From contig JAKOGI010000567.1 of assembly GCA_029747015.1 (NCBI GenBank), positions 172,501 through 236,500 on the forward strand: a stretch of DNA of 64,000 nt, in the 5' to 3' direction. Positions 1 to 14,249 of the stretch are shown in pieces. The stretch is from Carnegiea gigantea. Taxonomy: Eukaryota; Streptophyta; Magnoliopsida; Caryophyllales; Cactaceae. Positions within the stretch are counted from its first letter, which is position 1; the number at the start of each line of letters is the position of its first letter. Under the pieces are notes generated by a model. That model searched no databases and was not told where the DNA came from. It saw only the letters and a list, made by a program, of their open reading frames with translations. A program made the position numbers and the translations under genes.

Positions 1-835
1 TTGATGCCATACTTAAGTTTAAAAAATAAGTATGGTGTCAGTCGAAACTGAATTTAGGAAATAAAGTCCAATTTAGATATTTAAACACCAAATAGTTAGA
101 ATAAACCAAAAAAGCATATAATAACCCAAATTCTTATATATTGAGTTAGATTATGACACGTTGAAGAACTCACGAAAATATTTACCTCTATAAAAAAAAA
201 AGCAAAGATATTAACCCATGTATACTAATTATTACTAAATTTAGAAGCTACTAATTTGTAAGAATTCAAAATCAAATAATCAAAAATTACCAACACTATT
301 TGCAAAATCCATTTTAATTGGTTTAGTTTGCGAAGCTTCAATTCTATGAGCGAGCATATTACGGTTTCAAACTTGATGATAGTAAGTGGTGTAAGGGCCG
401 CACTTTCGGTCTCCTACTACTAACTGTTTTAGTTGCTGAATTTACAAATCTGTGTCTGAATTATTTTTTAACGAGGGTGTTAAGTCAGCCGTGTGCGTTT
501 CTAATGATTAATTTCATTAAAAAGAACGACTATATGATTTATGTTATTATTGACGTTACTTATTTATAAATTTATTGAATCAACGCTAAATCGAGTTTTT
601 AAAATCATTTTTCGTTTTACTTGGTCGATTCCCAAAGTTTAAACTAAAATGTTAATTGTAGGTTGCTTCAATTCGGGTTTAGCCTAACCATTAACGAGTA
701 CGGGATCAGAATTCAGTTGAATGATGTTAATTGAGCCCAAAAAAAGGGAAAAGTGAAACAAAAAGGGGGGGTCGAAGTCAGGAACCGGAGACCTCGAACC
801 CCCCTCTCCTTCTCGCACTCCCTCTCTCTGCTTCG

Positions 836-862
836 CTCTCTCTCTCTCTCTCTCTCTCTCTC
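836..862. repeat. (CT)n microsatellite
   Basis: Uninterrupted CT dinucleotide run of about 13 copies within a C/T-rich stretch 200-250 bp upstream of the LTR TATA box. Such pyrimidine patches are common near plant promoters; any function here is inference. Confidence 0.95.
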
Positions 863-1085
863 GCGGGTCAGCGGTCGCCGCCTGGCGTCACCGCCGGCCG
901 TCACGTGTCGCCGGCGAGAGAAGGAGTCGTCCGACCTCGCCCACGCGTCGCCAGCCACCCAAACACCACTAATCCTCCTTCCCCACGTCACACAACCGAG
1001 CCAACTCGAAACCCACGCGTCAGCCACACCCAATTCCGCCACCACGTGCCGGAATCCGGTCACCCACACCGGATTCGGCCTCCCC

Positions 1086-1092
1086 TATAAAT
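1086..1092 (+). promoter_or_regulatory. TATA box of the LTR promoter
   Basis: TATAAAT preceded by CCCC and followed about 30 bp later by a C/A-rich stretch suitable for transcription start, at the downstream edge of the only GC-rich block (about 780-1130) of this LTR. This is the expected U3/R layout of a plant LTR promoter. Confidence 0.55.
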
Positions 1093-1403
1093 CTGGGGGT
1101 CGGATTCGACCCCCAACACCCTCAAACGCGACCAAAACGTCACCAAATCGAGGGTTAGGGTTCGAGTCTTCAAGCTAGCGGGCTAGGGTTTGGGTTTAGC
1201 AGAGTGGGAGCATATGATATTTACTGTTTGAGGTTGAAATTAGGCTAATCCCAGTAAGTGTTTCTCCCTCCTAAGCTATTACTATTTTCAAAATTAATTT
1301 TCAGCAGATTGATGTTGCATGTAAAGTTAGGGTTCGTTAAATTCGTTAGAAATGTCAAGAAATGCGCTATTCATGTTTAGGTTCGATTCATTTGGTTAAT
1401 TTA

Positions 1404-1760
1404 TGCCTAAGATTGTAAATCGAAACGAATTATGTGTGTTTAGCTTCGATTCGAATCAATGCATGTAAATCATGCTTGAGATGTTATTTCGAAGTAATTT
1501 AAATGTGTTTAGTGTCGATCCGAATCAATGAATGTAAATTATGCTTGAGATGTTATTTTGAAGTAATTTAAATGTGTTCAGTGTTGATTCGAATCAATGA
1601 ATATAAATTAAGCTTGAGATGTTATTTCGAAGTAATTTAAATGTGTTTAGTATCGATTCGAATCAACGAGTGTAAATCATACTTGAGATGTTAATTCGAA
1701 GTAATTTAAATATATTTAGCGTCGATTCGAATCAATCTAGTTAATTTGTGCCTAAGTTTT
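1404..1760 (+). repeat. 69-bp tandem repeat in LTR
   Basis: About five units with a regular 69-bp step. The landmark TGCTTGAGATG recurs at 1473, 1542, 1611 and 1680 with small changes, along with GAAGTAATTTAAAT and GATTCGAATCAA. More decayed copies continue toward 2000. Confidence 0.85.
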
Positions 1761-2500
1761 GGATTCAAAACGAATTATATATGTTTAGCGTTAATTCGAT
1801 TGCATATAGTTAATCCATGCCTGAAAGGATTAGTTCGAAACGAATTATGAAAGTTTAGAACCAACGTATATATGTTTAATTAATTTATAATCGCTTTTTG
1901 ACTTTGAAATGAACTATAAATGTTAGTATCGACGGATGTACGTTTAAGTTAACTTTATAATCGTTTAATAACTTCAAAGCACATTTTAAATGCTTAGAAT
2001 CGTCTTATGTATGCTTAGTTAAATCGTGCCCGATTGGCAGTATCAAAAGGAAACGAACACCTTGAAAGGACTTATGCTTAAACGACTTATTTAGATTCGA
2101 AAATGACTACGATGAAAGGAACGAACGTCTAAAGGCGTAATATGTCTAAAATGATCTAAATGGGTTTGATTAGCGACAGTGATATGACAAACGGAAGTTT
2201 AGGGTCATAATATGCCTAATTGATCATGTTAGCCTAAACAAATGATTCATTCTATGTTTAACTAGATATCTGATTCTTGCTAGACTTCAATGGTATAGAT
2301 AGTCATACAATAAGTGAGTCGTTTTATGTTTACCATGAAAATGTAAATGACGTAATAGGTTAAAGGTAACATGAAGTCAATACTTGTCCATTTAGAGAGT
2401 TATGTTTGGCTTTAGAATGACTTGTTTACGACTCCTAGCTAACCTACATGAATGCCAATCACACCCGCGCTTCTTATTAAGTTTAGCCCTTATGGATGCT

Positions 2501-2502
<2 letters not shown>

Positions 2503-2536
<34 letters not shown>

Positions 2537-2553
2537 TATATATATATATATAT
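2503..2553. repeat. (TG)n then (TA)n microsatellite
   Basis: About 16 TG dinucleotides run directly into about 8 TA dinucleotides (compound microsatellite) inside the LTR. The short reading frame crossing it is a by-product. Confidence 0.95.
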
Positions 2554-4561
2554 GAGTGCTTGGATATAACCGTTGGTTGCAGCGCGCTGCTAATTGTTAG
2601 TTGGCTAATCGATAAGTCCAGCATTGGTAAGTTTCATAAGTTTATGTATCGCTTTTCAGTATACCATCATGATTAGGATGCTAGATTATGAACTGGAACC
2701 GAGATGGTAGTTGGATGGCTTGAGGAAGAACTATGAGTGGTTCGAGGTCCTTGTGGTACGGTGCTTGTGAGGAGGGAGCCTGGGTTGTGAATTAACTGCA
2801 ATCGTGTGGATTGCGAGGCCATGTGTGGCTCATTGTGTTGTTGAAATGATTACGAAGTGTTTGAATGTGAAACGTGTGAATCCCTTTCCCTCTTTTATGT
2901 CTAAGATGCATTATGTGCGAAAGTATGGTGATTTGACAAAGAACGTTTCTCGTGTTTTCAAACTAATAATAGCCATGTCTAGTAACGAGCAATGGCCTAC
3001 TTTAGCTACTCAAACAATGTTTGGGAGGAATCCCTAAAACATTTTAGAAATGGTGTGAGTTACATGTTAAACAATTTTATCAAACGACACAACAAAATTA
3101 TTAGCCGTTATGGCCCATACGCTTTAAAGTGGTTAAGATAATGTGCTTCGGACCATATGAAAAGAACGATGTTATATATGAAAAGAACGATTTAACCTAG
3201 GGGAAAGGTCCGGAACCCCCTGGAGGCCCTGACGAGGGTTAATGTAATGGTCCGATATGTTATATGTAGCCATCCCGGGAGTAAGAGCTTAAGTGTGAGC
3301 GTTAGGTCTCATTATGGGGTCGAGAATAGATCTCACCCAATCAGCACCTGTAATGATCTTATGCCAGAAGTATTTTCATACTAAGTTAAGAAATGCAATT
3401 GGCCTTTGCCATTTTAAACGATTAAAAAGGAAAGGAAGTTCTTTTTATATATATATGAGCCCAAAAGGCTATATGGAATGATGTACGAAAAGCTTGTAAG
3501 GGTCGTTACACGATCAAACGAAATGAAACTTCTTTTTAAGGCTAAGAAAACGTTTTCAACGAAAAAAAGAAAGCTTTCAATGAATGAGCAATGAAATGAT
3601 CCTCAAGCATATTTGAATGTGGATTCTCATGTCATGTAGCCTTTCTCTTCGCCTACCTTGAGTTTATTTGCTTAAACCTGCATGCGTCGGATGAGAAGGT
3701 TTCTAAAGTATTAAAGGTTCTATGAATGTATGTGTAACATGTGAATAGCCTAACGGGTTTAACACCTATGAATGAGAACGTAATCCTTGAATGATTGAAT
3801 GAATGAAGGTTTGGCATGTGAATAGCCCATGTATATGCTATATATAGCTTAATATAATGATTGGTATTACCGAAATGCTTGGTATGTGATTAATACGAGT
3901 AGTATTGTCTGAAAATGTTTTAGTTTTAAGGGGGTTGGGGAACACTCACTGAGTGTGTGGTTGCTCATTCTGCTACTCTTTCCCCTTTCCCCCAGGTTTT
4001 CTCTATGACAGGAAGAAGTTGAGTCAGATAAGTCCAGAAGGAACCTATTATTACTTGCAAGGCGTCGTATGTGCCCATTTGAAGGGATTTTACGTGTTTA
4101 ATGAAGTCATGTAATGTATTCTTAGTTTATAAGGGTCTGTAAACAATTATTCTAGTTCATGTAATGTATATGGTATAAAGGTCGCTTTGTATGGCCGTCT
4201 GAGCCAACCATCAAGTTAATTAGATGTCTTCTTGGTTTAATTTAGCTATGTCTTGGGATGTAAACCCCAATACTCCGGTTGTGTGAACCGTTGAGTTGTA
4301 TCTTTTACTTTTTCTGTATTAATGAACTATTCTGTTTGGTGTATTCCGAGCGGGTGGCTCGTCGAGTTATGAACTCCAGCGTGCGGCCGTCGAGCTATGT
4401 TTTATATGTTTAAGCTTCCGTTGATATACAGGGACTATTTGTAAGGCTTTTAGCGTAAAAATGGTCAGTTTTCAGAGGAAACTCTGCCCGTTTCGTCTCA
4501 GGAATTAAGTAAAGTTAAGAAAGCGTAACGCTTCCAGCCCCTAGGGGCTGGGGGTGTTACA

Positions 4562-4580
4562 AGTGGCCATCATGGAGAGG
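4562..4580 (+). other. Degraded tRNA-Met primer-binding site
   Basis: Directly after the LTR end comes AG then TGGCCATCATGG, close to the standard AG-TGGTATCAGAGC seen after 5' LTRs of plant gypsy elements. It suggests that 4561 is a 5' LTR end and that the internal region was lost. Confidence 0.35.
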
Positions 4581-4909
4581 AGTTTGCAAGAATGATCATG
4601 GTAATTTTTAGTGTTCCCTTTTCATAACCCCCCTCCCAACAAACCAACCAAAAGGTGAAAAAATAGGAATGACTAAGAAACTTCTGTAATGAACAAATTA
4701 AAAACCATAACCATTTTGTCGTCATTAATGAATATGAAACAAACCGCTTTGCGTGCTTAGGATATGAGGAGGGTGCAGACTCATATAGAAATAGAAGAAT
4801 GTCGCAGTTAATTTCAGATAAAGAGAACCATGAATTCTCGGATTGTAGGAAGTTACTGGGAGAGAGAGATAGAGAGGCAATTACTTGTAGAAAGCGTGGG
4901 ATTAGGGGG
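4581..4909. other. Intervening sequence, no gene recognised
   Basis: AT-rich DNA between the LTR and the MULE left end. The reading frames here are short and unlike any family I know. At 4900-4909 it ends in GATTAGGGGG, which nearly matches GATTGGGGG on the far side of the MULE (32893-32901). Confidence 0.4.
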
Positions 4910-4966
4910 CAGTTTATTATGCACAACCGAGTATACATCTCAATTGTCCACTCGGGCCCACATTTG
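4910..4966 (+). repeat. Candidate left terminal inverted repeat of MULE
   Basis: Starts CAGTTTATTATG and holds GGGCCCACA near its inner end. The reverse complement of 32833-32892 starts CAGTTAATATATG and holds AGGCCCACA at the matching place, with roughly 65-70% identity by eye allowing small gaps. Confidence 0.45.
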
Positions 4967-5524
4967 CGGTTTTTAGCCCAGCAACTGCCCAATACATCTC
5001 TGCTTTCTTTTTTAAAAAAAAAAGGAAATTCATGCTTCTCAGGTTTTAGAAATTGCGATTTGATTCTCCCCACTGCTTGATTTCTCTTTGATGCTTCGAT
5101 TGCTTTACAACAATTATTCAATGGTTGGGTTTGATCTTAACGTCCCTATTGATGTTGAATCTTCATTAAATAAGAATTCTTCTTCAGGTTTGATATTGAT
5201 TTTTCGATCTCTATTTTGTGTTCAGGTTTGGAGGTTATGTGCATTAAATATGCGTTTTGATGAGTTAATTTTGAGATTTTTGAACTGAATTGCATTTGTT
5301 ATTATGATGTCGTCTTCTAAAAATATAATGCAGTTGTTGCTCTGAATATATAGTTGGCTTTCGCAATTTGTTGTTCTGGATTTTTGGTAGAATGCTTGGT
5401 TGGTGTTTTGAGTTGTGTATTGTGTTAACGCCGATTAAGATACCAGTGAACAATGTTTTTTTTGTTTAATGCTTGCATATACTTCATTGTATATAAATTT
5501 TGGCTTGTGACATATGAGAAACAA

Positions 5525-6190
5525 TGCTCACTATCATGAGTTATGTGCTCACTAAATATAGTCTTTGGCTCAGTAAAGAAATACATTTAGCTCACTGGAT
5601 TCAGCTTGTATTCAGCAATCGTAAATTGCTTTTGTGCTACTACATGTAATCAGTATAATCGGTTCTATACATGTTAGTAAAAGATTAGCTGACTATAATC
5701 AGTATAGCTCACTATAAAAAATATATTGCCTTGTTCTACAGAGCAGTTTTTTGCTCACTAAAAGAAAAGTTTGGCTCACTAGGATTTAACTTTGTGCTCA
5801 CCAATTTTGCATTATAGCTCACCACAAAAATCATGGTTGTTTTTCCATATGATACTTTTGTTGTTGCTATGTACATAATAGAAACAATAGCTCACTACAA
5901 TGAGTTGTGTGCTCACTAAATATAGTTATTGGCTCATTAAAGAAATACATATAGCTCGCAGGGATTCAGCTTGTATTCAACAATCATAAATCGATTCTGT
6001 GCTCACTAAATGTAATCACAATAATCAATCTTATGCCTAACAGGGAAAACAATCGTTCACTAAGCTCACTATAAAAAATTTATTGGCTTCCGCTAAAGAA
6101 CAGTTTTCTACTCACTAAAACAAATGTTTGGCTCACTAGAATGAAGTTTATGCTTACCAATCATGCACTACAACTCAGCACAAAAATCCT
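5525..6190 (+). repeat. GCTCACTAAA repeat cluster, transposase intron 1
   Basis: About twenty irregularly spaced copies of GCTCACTA and close variants fill most of the first transposase intron. A longer unit is partly duplicated: 5520-5640 and 5880-6000 share the order of motifs. Confidence 0.9.
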
Positions 6191-7404
6191 ACAGGTGTTT
6201 CAAAAGGCAAAGATGTGGCTTCTGATGATGGTAATATTGTTGGTGGTGTGTCTAGTTGTGTTGTGATTGATAAAGAGAAATGTGTAGATGATCATGAATG
6301 TGTTGTTAAAGTAAAGGAAGCTGATGAATCAGAACTGATTGGTAAAAGGGTCAGTTCTATAGATGTAGCATTTGAGGTATACAATGAGTATGCTTTCTGT
6401 AAGGATTTTTCCATTAGATGTGACAAGTTGTGAAGGAGAGAGGGTTCACCAGAGGTTTGGTCAAGGGAGTTTTGTTACAGCAAACAAGGTATTAAAAGGC
6501 ATCCCGGGAAAAAAGATAAGACATTTACAAAATAGAGCCGGAGGTGCAATTGTAAAGTTAGGGCCATTTTTTGCATTGAATCTAATGGGGAATGATTTTG
6601 TAAGAAGTATGACATGATTCATAATCATGAATTACTTTTGGAAGATGAGGTTCACAAGTTGAGGTCACATAAAAAAGTCGAGAAAGCTCATGTTGATTTT
6701 TTCCAAAAGATGAGAATAAATGGTATGAAAGTTTCCCATGCTTATCGGCTTCTAAGAAATGAGGCCGGGGGTTCGCAGGTTTAACGAAAGGGATGCCTGT
6801 AATAGTGTCGCAAATGAAGTCAAGAGGACTTTAGATGGAGGCGATACCAATCATTTGATGTGTGTTTTAGAAATTAGGTGTGTCAACGAGCAAGATTTTT
6901 TTTAGAAGTTTAAATTAGATGAGGATGATTGTTTGATGAGCTTCTTTTGGAGAGATTCACAAATGAAATGTGATTACTTGTTGCTTGGTCATTTCCTTGT
7001 ATTTGACATGACATATAGGACCAACCGTTATGAGATGATATGTGCACCTTTTATTTGTATGAATCATCATGCGAATAATGCTATGGTGGGATGCAGATTT
7101 TTGATGAATAAGACAATTGAGAGTTTGGTTTGGTTATTTGAAACATTTTTGAAAACTATGGATACTTTGCAGCTGAAAACTATGATGACGGACCAAGCAT
7201 TTTCTATGTCAAATGCTATTAAAAAGGTCTTCTCCTTGACAAAGTATAGGTTGTGTACTCGACACATCTTGGAGAATCCAAAAAAGAATATGGGTCATCT
7301 TACGGTTTTGGGTTGATTTGTTGATAAGTTTGACCATATTTTGATGAGATGTGATACAGAAGCAAAGTTTAATTTTTGTTGGCAGAGGTGAGGCCCTCTT
7401 TATT

Positions 7405-7705
7405 TTCTGCTCATTAATTATTAGTTTCTGCTTACCAAGGTTATGTGTGTCTACCACTAGATTATGCCTTTTACTCACCAAGGTTATGTATTCCTGCTCA
7501 CTAACTTATTACTTTCTGCTCACTGTTTTTTGTGTGCTCACCAAGTTATTAATGTGATCACCAAGTTATTACTTTTTGCTCACTAATTATTAGTTTCTGC
7601 TCACCAAGTTATGTGTGTCTGCTCACTAGATTATGCCTTCTGCTCACCAAGGTTACGTATTTCTACTCACTAACTTATTACTTTCTACTCACTGTTTTTT
7701 GTGTG
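7405..7705 (+). repeat. GCTCACTAAA repeat cluster, transposase intron 2
   Basis: Fills the 322-bp intron 7388-7709 almost completely. The basic step is about 18-23 bp, variants GCTCACCAAG and GCTCACTAAC alternate, and a block of about 115 bp occurs twice (near 7418 and 7597), so the array grew by a higher-order duplication. Confidence 0.9.
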
Positions 7706-8811
7706 TTAGGTTGGTTGAAGAGTATAAATGTGCTGAAAATGCTTGGTCGGTTAGATTGTATTGGTTGAAAGGAAAATGGTATCTAGCTTTTTGCAAAGAT
7801 ATTTTCTCTAGTGGCATTTTATCGTCACAAAGAAGTGAGTCTACAAATGCTTCTTTGTCTAAGAGAGTCAATGCCACTTGTGGGTTGTTTGATTTCTGCA
7901 ATATATTCTATGATGTTGTCACTGAGTGGAGGAGTAAGGAAAAGGATGAGAATAGATGGATTCCCCAAAATGTACTTGCCATATGTTAGCATTTTGCAGC
8001 ATGCCTCAAAGATCTATACAAACAACTTGTGCAAAGTGTTTGAGAATGAATACATTAATGTGGAAGGGTGTTATCAAGATCTTCTTAGCTCAAGTGAAAC
8101 CCCCTATAGTACAGAGCATAAATATGTCGTGTATGAAAATCGCCTTTCGAAGAAGTTCGGGTTTGTGGTTAGGTTTGTAGACCAAAATATTATTTGTGAC
8201 TGTAAAAAGCATAGTGAGAGTGGTATTCTTTACTACCATTGTTTGCGTATTTTCAACGTTCATTATATGCCTAAAGTCCCTGATCAATATATTTTGAAAC
8301 GATGGAGTAGGCTAGCTGGACCCCTCGTGTTGTAGAAAAAGCTCCAAGTGGTAATGCAGTTGGTATTCCTAGTTCCATATGGAGGGTTCAGATGCATAGG
8401 CAGTTTGAGGCATTGCTTCTTGCAAGTGAATCAAATACTCAAGCAAAAGAGCTATGTAAAGAGGCTTTTGCCAAGTTAAAGGCTGATATTGGTGTTGTTG
8501 TGGGTTCAGTTTATGTTTCTGGCATAAAAAATGATCAACAGTCTAGTGCTGGTAATAAAATCATTGGGAATTCTAAAGGATCGAGAAAGAAAGGTGAAAG
8601 GAATGTAAGGAGGAAGAGTACATCGGAGAAGATATCAAACATTGTAAAATCAAGGAAAGAAAGGTTTTCTTCAAGGAATGGAGGAGATGTATCTCAGCCT
8701 CAGGTTAAATTCTATTGACAATCTAAATGAATAAGTTATATTTCACATATGAATATCTTTTTGGAGTTTACTGAGTTTGCTACTAAGACTAGTAGAAATA
8801 TTTTGTGTTTT

Positions 8812-8990
8812 GGCTTACTAAAATTGTTAATATGCTCACTAATATAGTATGTGCCTGCTCACTAAAAATATGTATTGGCTCACTACATTTTTACTTCCCA
8901 CACTGTTAGCGTTAGATGTTCTACTCACTACATTTATACGTTGGCTCACTAAATATATGTATATGCTCATTAAAAATATGTGTTTCCTGC
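8812..8990 (+). repeat. GCTCACTAAA repeat cluster, 3' intron of transposase
   Basis: Copies of GCTCACTAA at roughly 22-28-bp steps in the intron between the exon ending near 8703 and the exon starting near 9013 (acceptor GCTGCAG). Confidence 0.85.
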
Positions 8991-9177
8991 AATGGTTTAG
9001 GTTGTTGCTGCAGGTTAATCCAATACAGTAAGTGCATCTAATCCAGCAGTAGATTTTAATGAATTGTATAGGATCTTTAGCTTTATTTTTGATGAAAGGT
9101 TGAGGCAACCAAATGGGGATAGGATTCCTATCAATCAGTTGAATCCTGCTTCTGAAGCTCCTAGCATTCAACAATAA

Positions 9178-9290
9178 TACGCTTACTAATATACTGTATT
9201 TGTTCACGAAAAATATGAACTGGCTCACTAATATAGTGTATCTATTCACTATATTTATACTATGACTCAGTAAATATATGTATATGCTAA
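9178..9290 (+). repeat. GCTCACTAAA repeat cluster, end of transposase gene
   Basis: Short decayed cluster (GCTTACTAAT, GGCTCACTAA, ATTCACTATA) after the ..APSIQQ stop and before a possible terminal exon with acceptor CAACAG near 9307. Confidence 0.75.
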
Positions 9291-9573
9291 TTTATTTTGT
9301 GCAACAGGTTGCCTGGGAATCAAGCATGAAATTTTGGTATGATCATACGTTTTTGATTTTCTATGTGTTTATGGTTTTGTATCATGCTTTGTAAAAATTA
9401 TATTTTACTGATTATAAGTAATGTGGGTTGTGCAGGTTTGAGGATAGGGCATTCGCTTCTAGCATTAATGAAGTTTTTTGCATCTGGCACATCCAATAGT
9501 TTTTTTTGAACAAAACTTCAAATGTAAAATTGTATTTTGATTAATAAATTCCAAACTTGTATTTTTATTCATT
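9291..9573 (+). other. 3' end of transposase region
   Basis: Possible last exon pieces after CAACAG (about 9308) and TGCAG (about 9436), followed by AT-rich DNA up to the chromovirus insertion point. No domain recognised. Confidence 0.3.
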
Positions 9574-9578
9574 ATGAT
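9574..9578. repeat. Target-site duplication ATGAT, left
   Basis: ATGAT immediately before the 5' LTR, repeated exactly at 23621-23625 after the 3' LTR. This is the 5-bp duplication made by LTR-retrotransposon integration. Confidence 0.9.
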
Positions 9579-12927
<3,349 letters not shown>

Positions 12928-12931
12928 GATG

Positions 12932-12950
12932 TAGTATTAGAGCCAGGTTT
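12932..12950 (+). other. Primer-binding site for initiator tRNA-Met
   Basis: TAGTATTAGAGCCAGGTTT differs at two positions from the complement of the plant initiator tRNA-Met 3' end. Both changes (G to A, C to T) are of the cytosine-deamination type. It starts 4 bp after the 5' LTR. Confidence 0.85.
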
Positions 12951-13093
12951 GCAATCACTGTGAGCATAGGACGCTCGAAAAACTAGGATGTATGTGTGTG
13001 TTTGTGATAATAATATAAGTAAATTGAGTTTCTCTTGGGTAAATTTATGTGTAAATGTGGCTTATACCCTCTTCATGCTATTTTTATGTTTGG

Positions 13094-13822
13094 ATGGCTC
13101 ATACAGGAGTGCCTGCGGACCTGTATAACATTCACATGGCACCGCAGACTTGAGTGGTGGCTCATATCTCCACCCTGCATGCGGCCATGGTGGCCCACAT
13201 GCAGGAGGACCCTTTGTCCGAATTTCATGATGTGATGGCCTGTGCACGCGAACTGCTGTGGTCTTTACCTCTCGCTGCCCCTTAGCATAAGTTTAGATTA
13301 CGGTACCATAATTTCATGGTTACAGGAGACCTAGGGCCCGATGCGAAGCGGTTTTAGAGATTAGGGGTTTGGTATGTGATCAATAGAGAACTATCACTAC
13401 GAGAGGAGTTTGAGCTGAGAGGCATCTCTTATGATATCCTCCCATGCATTTTTCCTGCCTTTGATGTGCACCCATCTATCGTTCCACCTCCACCCCCACC
13501 GGCCTAGGGGCTACTGCACTCGCAGCCACCCATTCAGCCGCCACCTGCTTTGCCGCAGGCTGGCCTAGGGGATGAGGTTCATATAGTCGAGGAGGTGCCG
13601 AGCTCTCCAGAGATCATAGAGGTGAGCTCCGATGAGGGAGGAATGGAACTTGATGAGCCAGAGGAGGAGCCAGAGGAGAATGAGCCTATAGAGAAAGAGC
13701 TAGTGGGTCATGAGAGTGATCCTGGGAATGAGGACTCGGAGATTCAAGACCTTGATAGTGACTCAGGAGAGGAGGATGATGATTCCTCTGACCCTAGTTA
13801 CGATCCCTCTCAGGATCGTTAG
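13094..13822 (+). pseudogene. Accessory frame upstream of gag, unknown function
   Basis: One frame can be followed for 243 codons from ATG 13094 (MAHTGVPADLYN...) to TAG 13820, broken only by TGA 13151 and TAG at 13283, 13355 and 13505. All four stops are explained by a single C to T change of CGA or CAG. The N-terminal two thirds looks like a folded helical domain (..ELRGISYDILPCIFPAFDVHP near 13415-13475). A Pro-rich linker and a strongly acidic tail (13580-13815, EEVPSSPEIIEVSSDE then D/E/S runs) follow. It precedes gag in the same orientation. I do not recognise a family. The acidic tail could bind basic proteins such as histones, but that is only a guess. Confidence 0.6.
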
Positions 13823-14249
13823 GCATAGCCCTACCCTTGCTTATGGGTTATGCCTTTTTTGGTTATTTTGCTTCGGGAAGCTGGTACAGTATGATATTCT
13901 TTTATTCATGGCATATATATATGATGTACATAGGTAGGCTAACTTAACCAGCTATGCCAAGGTTTCCGCCTTTTCTTTTTGGGTTCGGGGTGGATCTGAC
14001 TTGGTAAGGCAACTTTAGTTAGTGACTAAGTTAGGAGCCTCAGTTAGGAAGTGGGGAAGATTATCATGAAGTACTGTAATATTCTTTTGACCTTGTATGA
14101 ACTTTCTAGATGTATATATATGTACATTTATATGCAATAAAGGTACTCTTAGAGTTAAATTGAATTGTGATTCCGAATGATTACTATTTTATGATAATGC
14201 GATGCGATCTGAGATAATAAATTTTGCTTATGTGATTTAGTCTTACAGT
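13823..14249 (+). other. Spacer between accessory frame and gag
   Basis: T-rich non-coding sequence. GGTAAGGCAAC near 14004 and a pyrimidine-rich stretch before TTACAG 14250 could be splice signals, but this is not demonstrable by eye. Confidence 0.35.

Larger units (their letters stand above)
1..4561 (+). mobile_element. Ty3/gypsy LTR, left end outside window
   Basis: Non-coding sequence ending in ..GGGGGTGTTACA, the usual 3' terminus of long plant gypsy LTRs. It carries a TATA box (1086-1092) behind a pyrimidine-rich GC block, tandem repeats and microsatellites, and a pyrimidine-rich block ending in CAG near 3975-3995. A degraded tRNA-Met primer site follows at once, so this looks like the right part of a 5' LTR whose internal region is gone. 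I find no LTR start, so it probably begins left of the window. Lineage is inferred from length and ending (Tekay-like); no coding domain supports it here. Confidence 0.6.
5121..9177 (+). pseudogene. FAR1/FHY3-type MULE transposase, decayed
   Basis: Exon 1 (5121-5187) encodes MVGFDLNVP..., joined across an intron (5188-6194) in frame to exon 2. Exon 2 has the FAR1 zinc-finger region (GKRVSSIDVAFEVYNEYAF, NHEL) and then the MULE transposase core: VFDMTYRTNRYE with the first catalytic Asp (about 7000), NHHANN, MMTDQAFSM with the second Asp, and RHILEN. Intron 7388-7709 separates this from SSQRSESTN, holding the expected third acidic residue. A SWIM zinc finger follows near 8200-8270, one Cys replaced by Tyr, ending in YILKRW. 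Premature stops lie at 6431, 6533 and 6593, with frameshifts near 6790, 7310 and 7985. Later exons reach about 9177 (..APSIQQ stop), and one more may start near 9308. It once encoded a DDE transposase and is now non-functional. Confidence 0.85.

Noticed and set aside
713..1178. Overlapping Ser/Leu/Arg-rich frames on both strands
   Set aside because: Driven by the CT microsatellite and GC-rich LTR promoter block; no domain and no conservation signal.
4570..5121. 183-codon minus-strand frame
   Set aside because: Runs antisense across the proposed MULE end and the transposase start; composition looks random and no family resemblance is seen.
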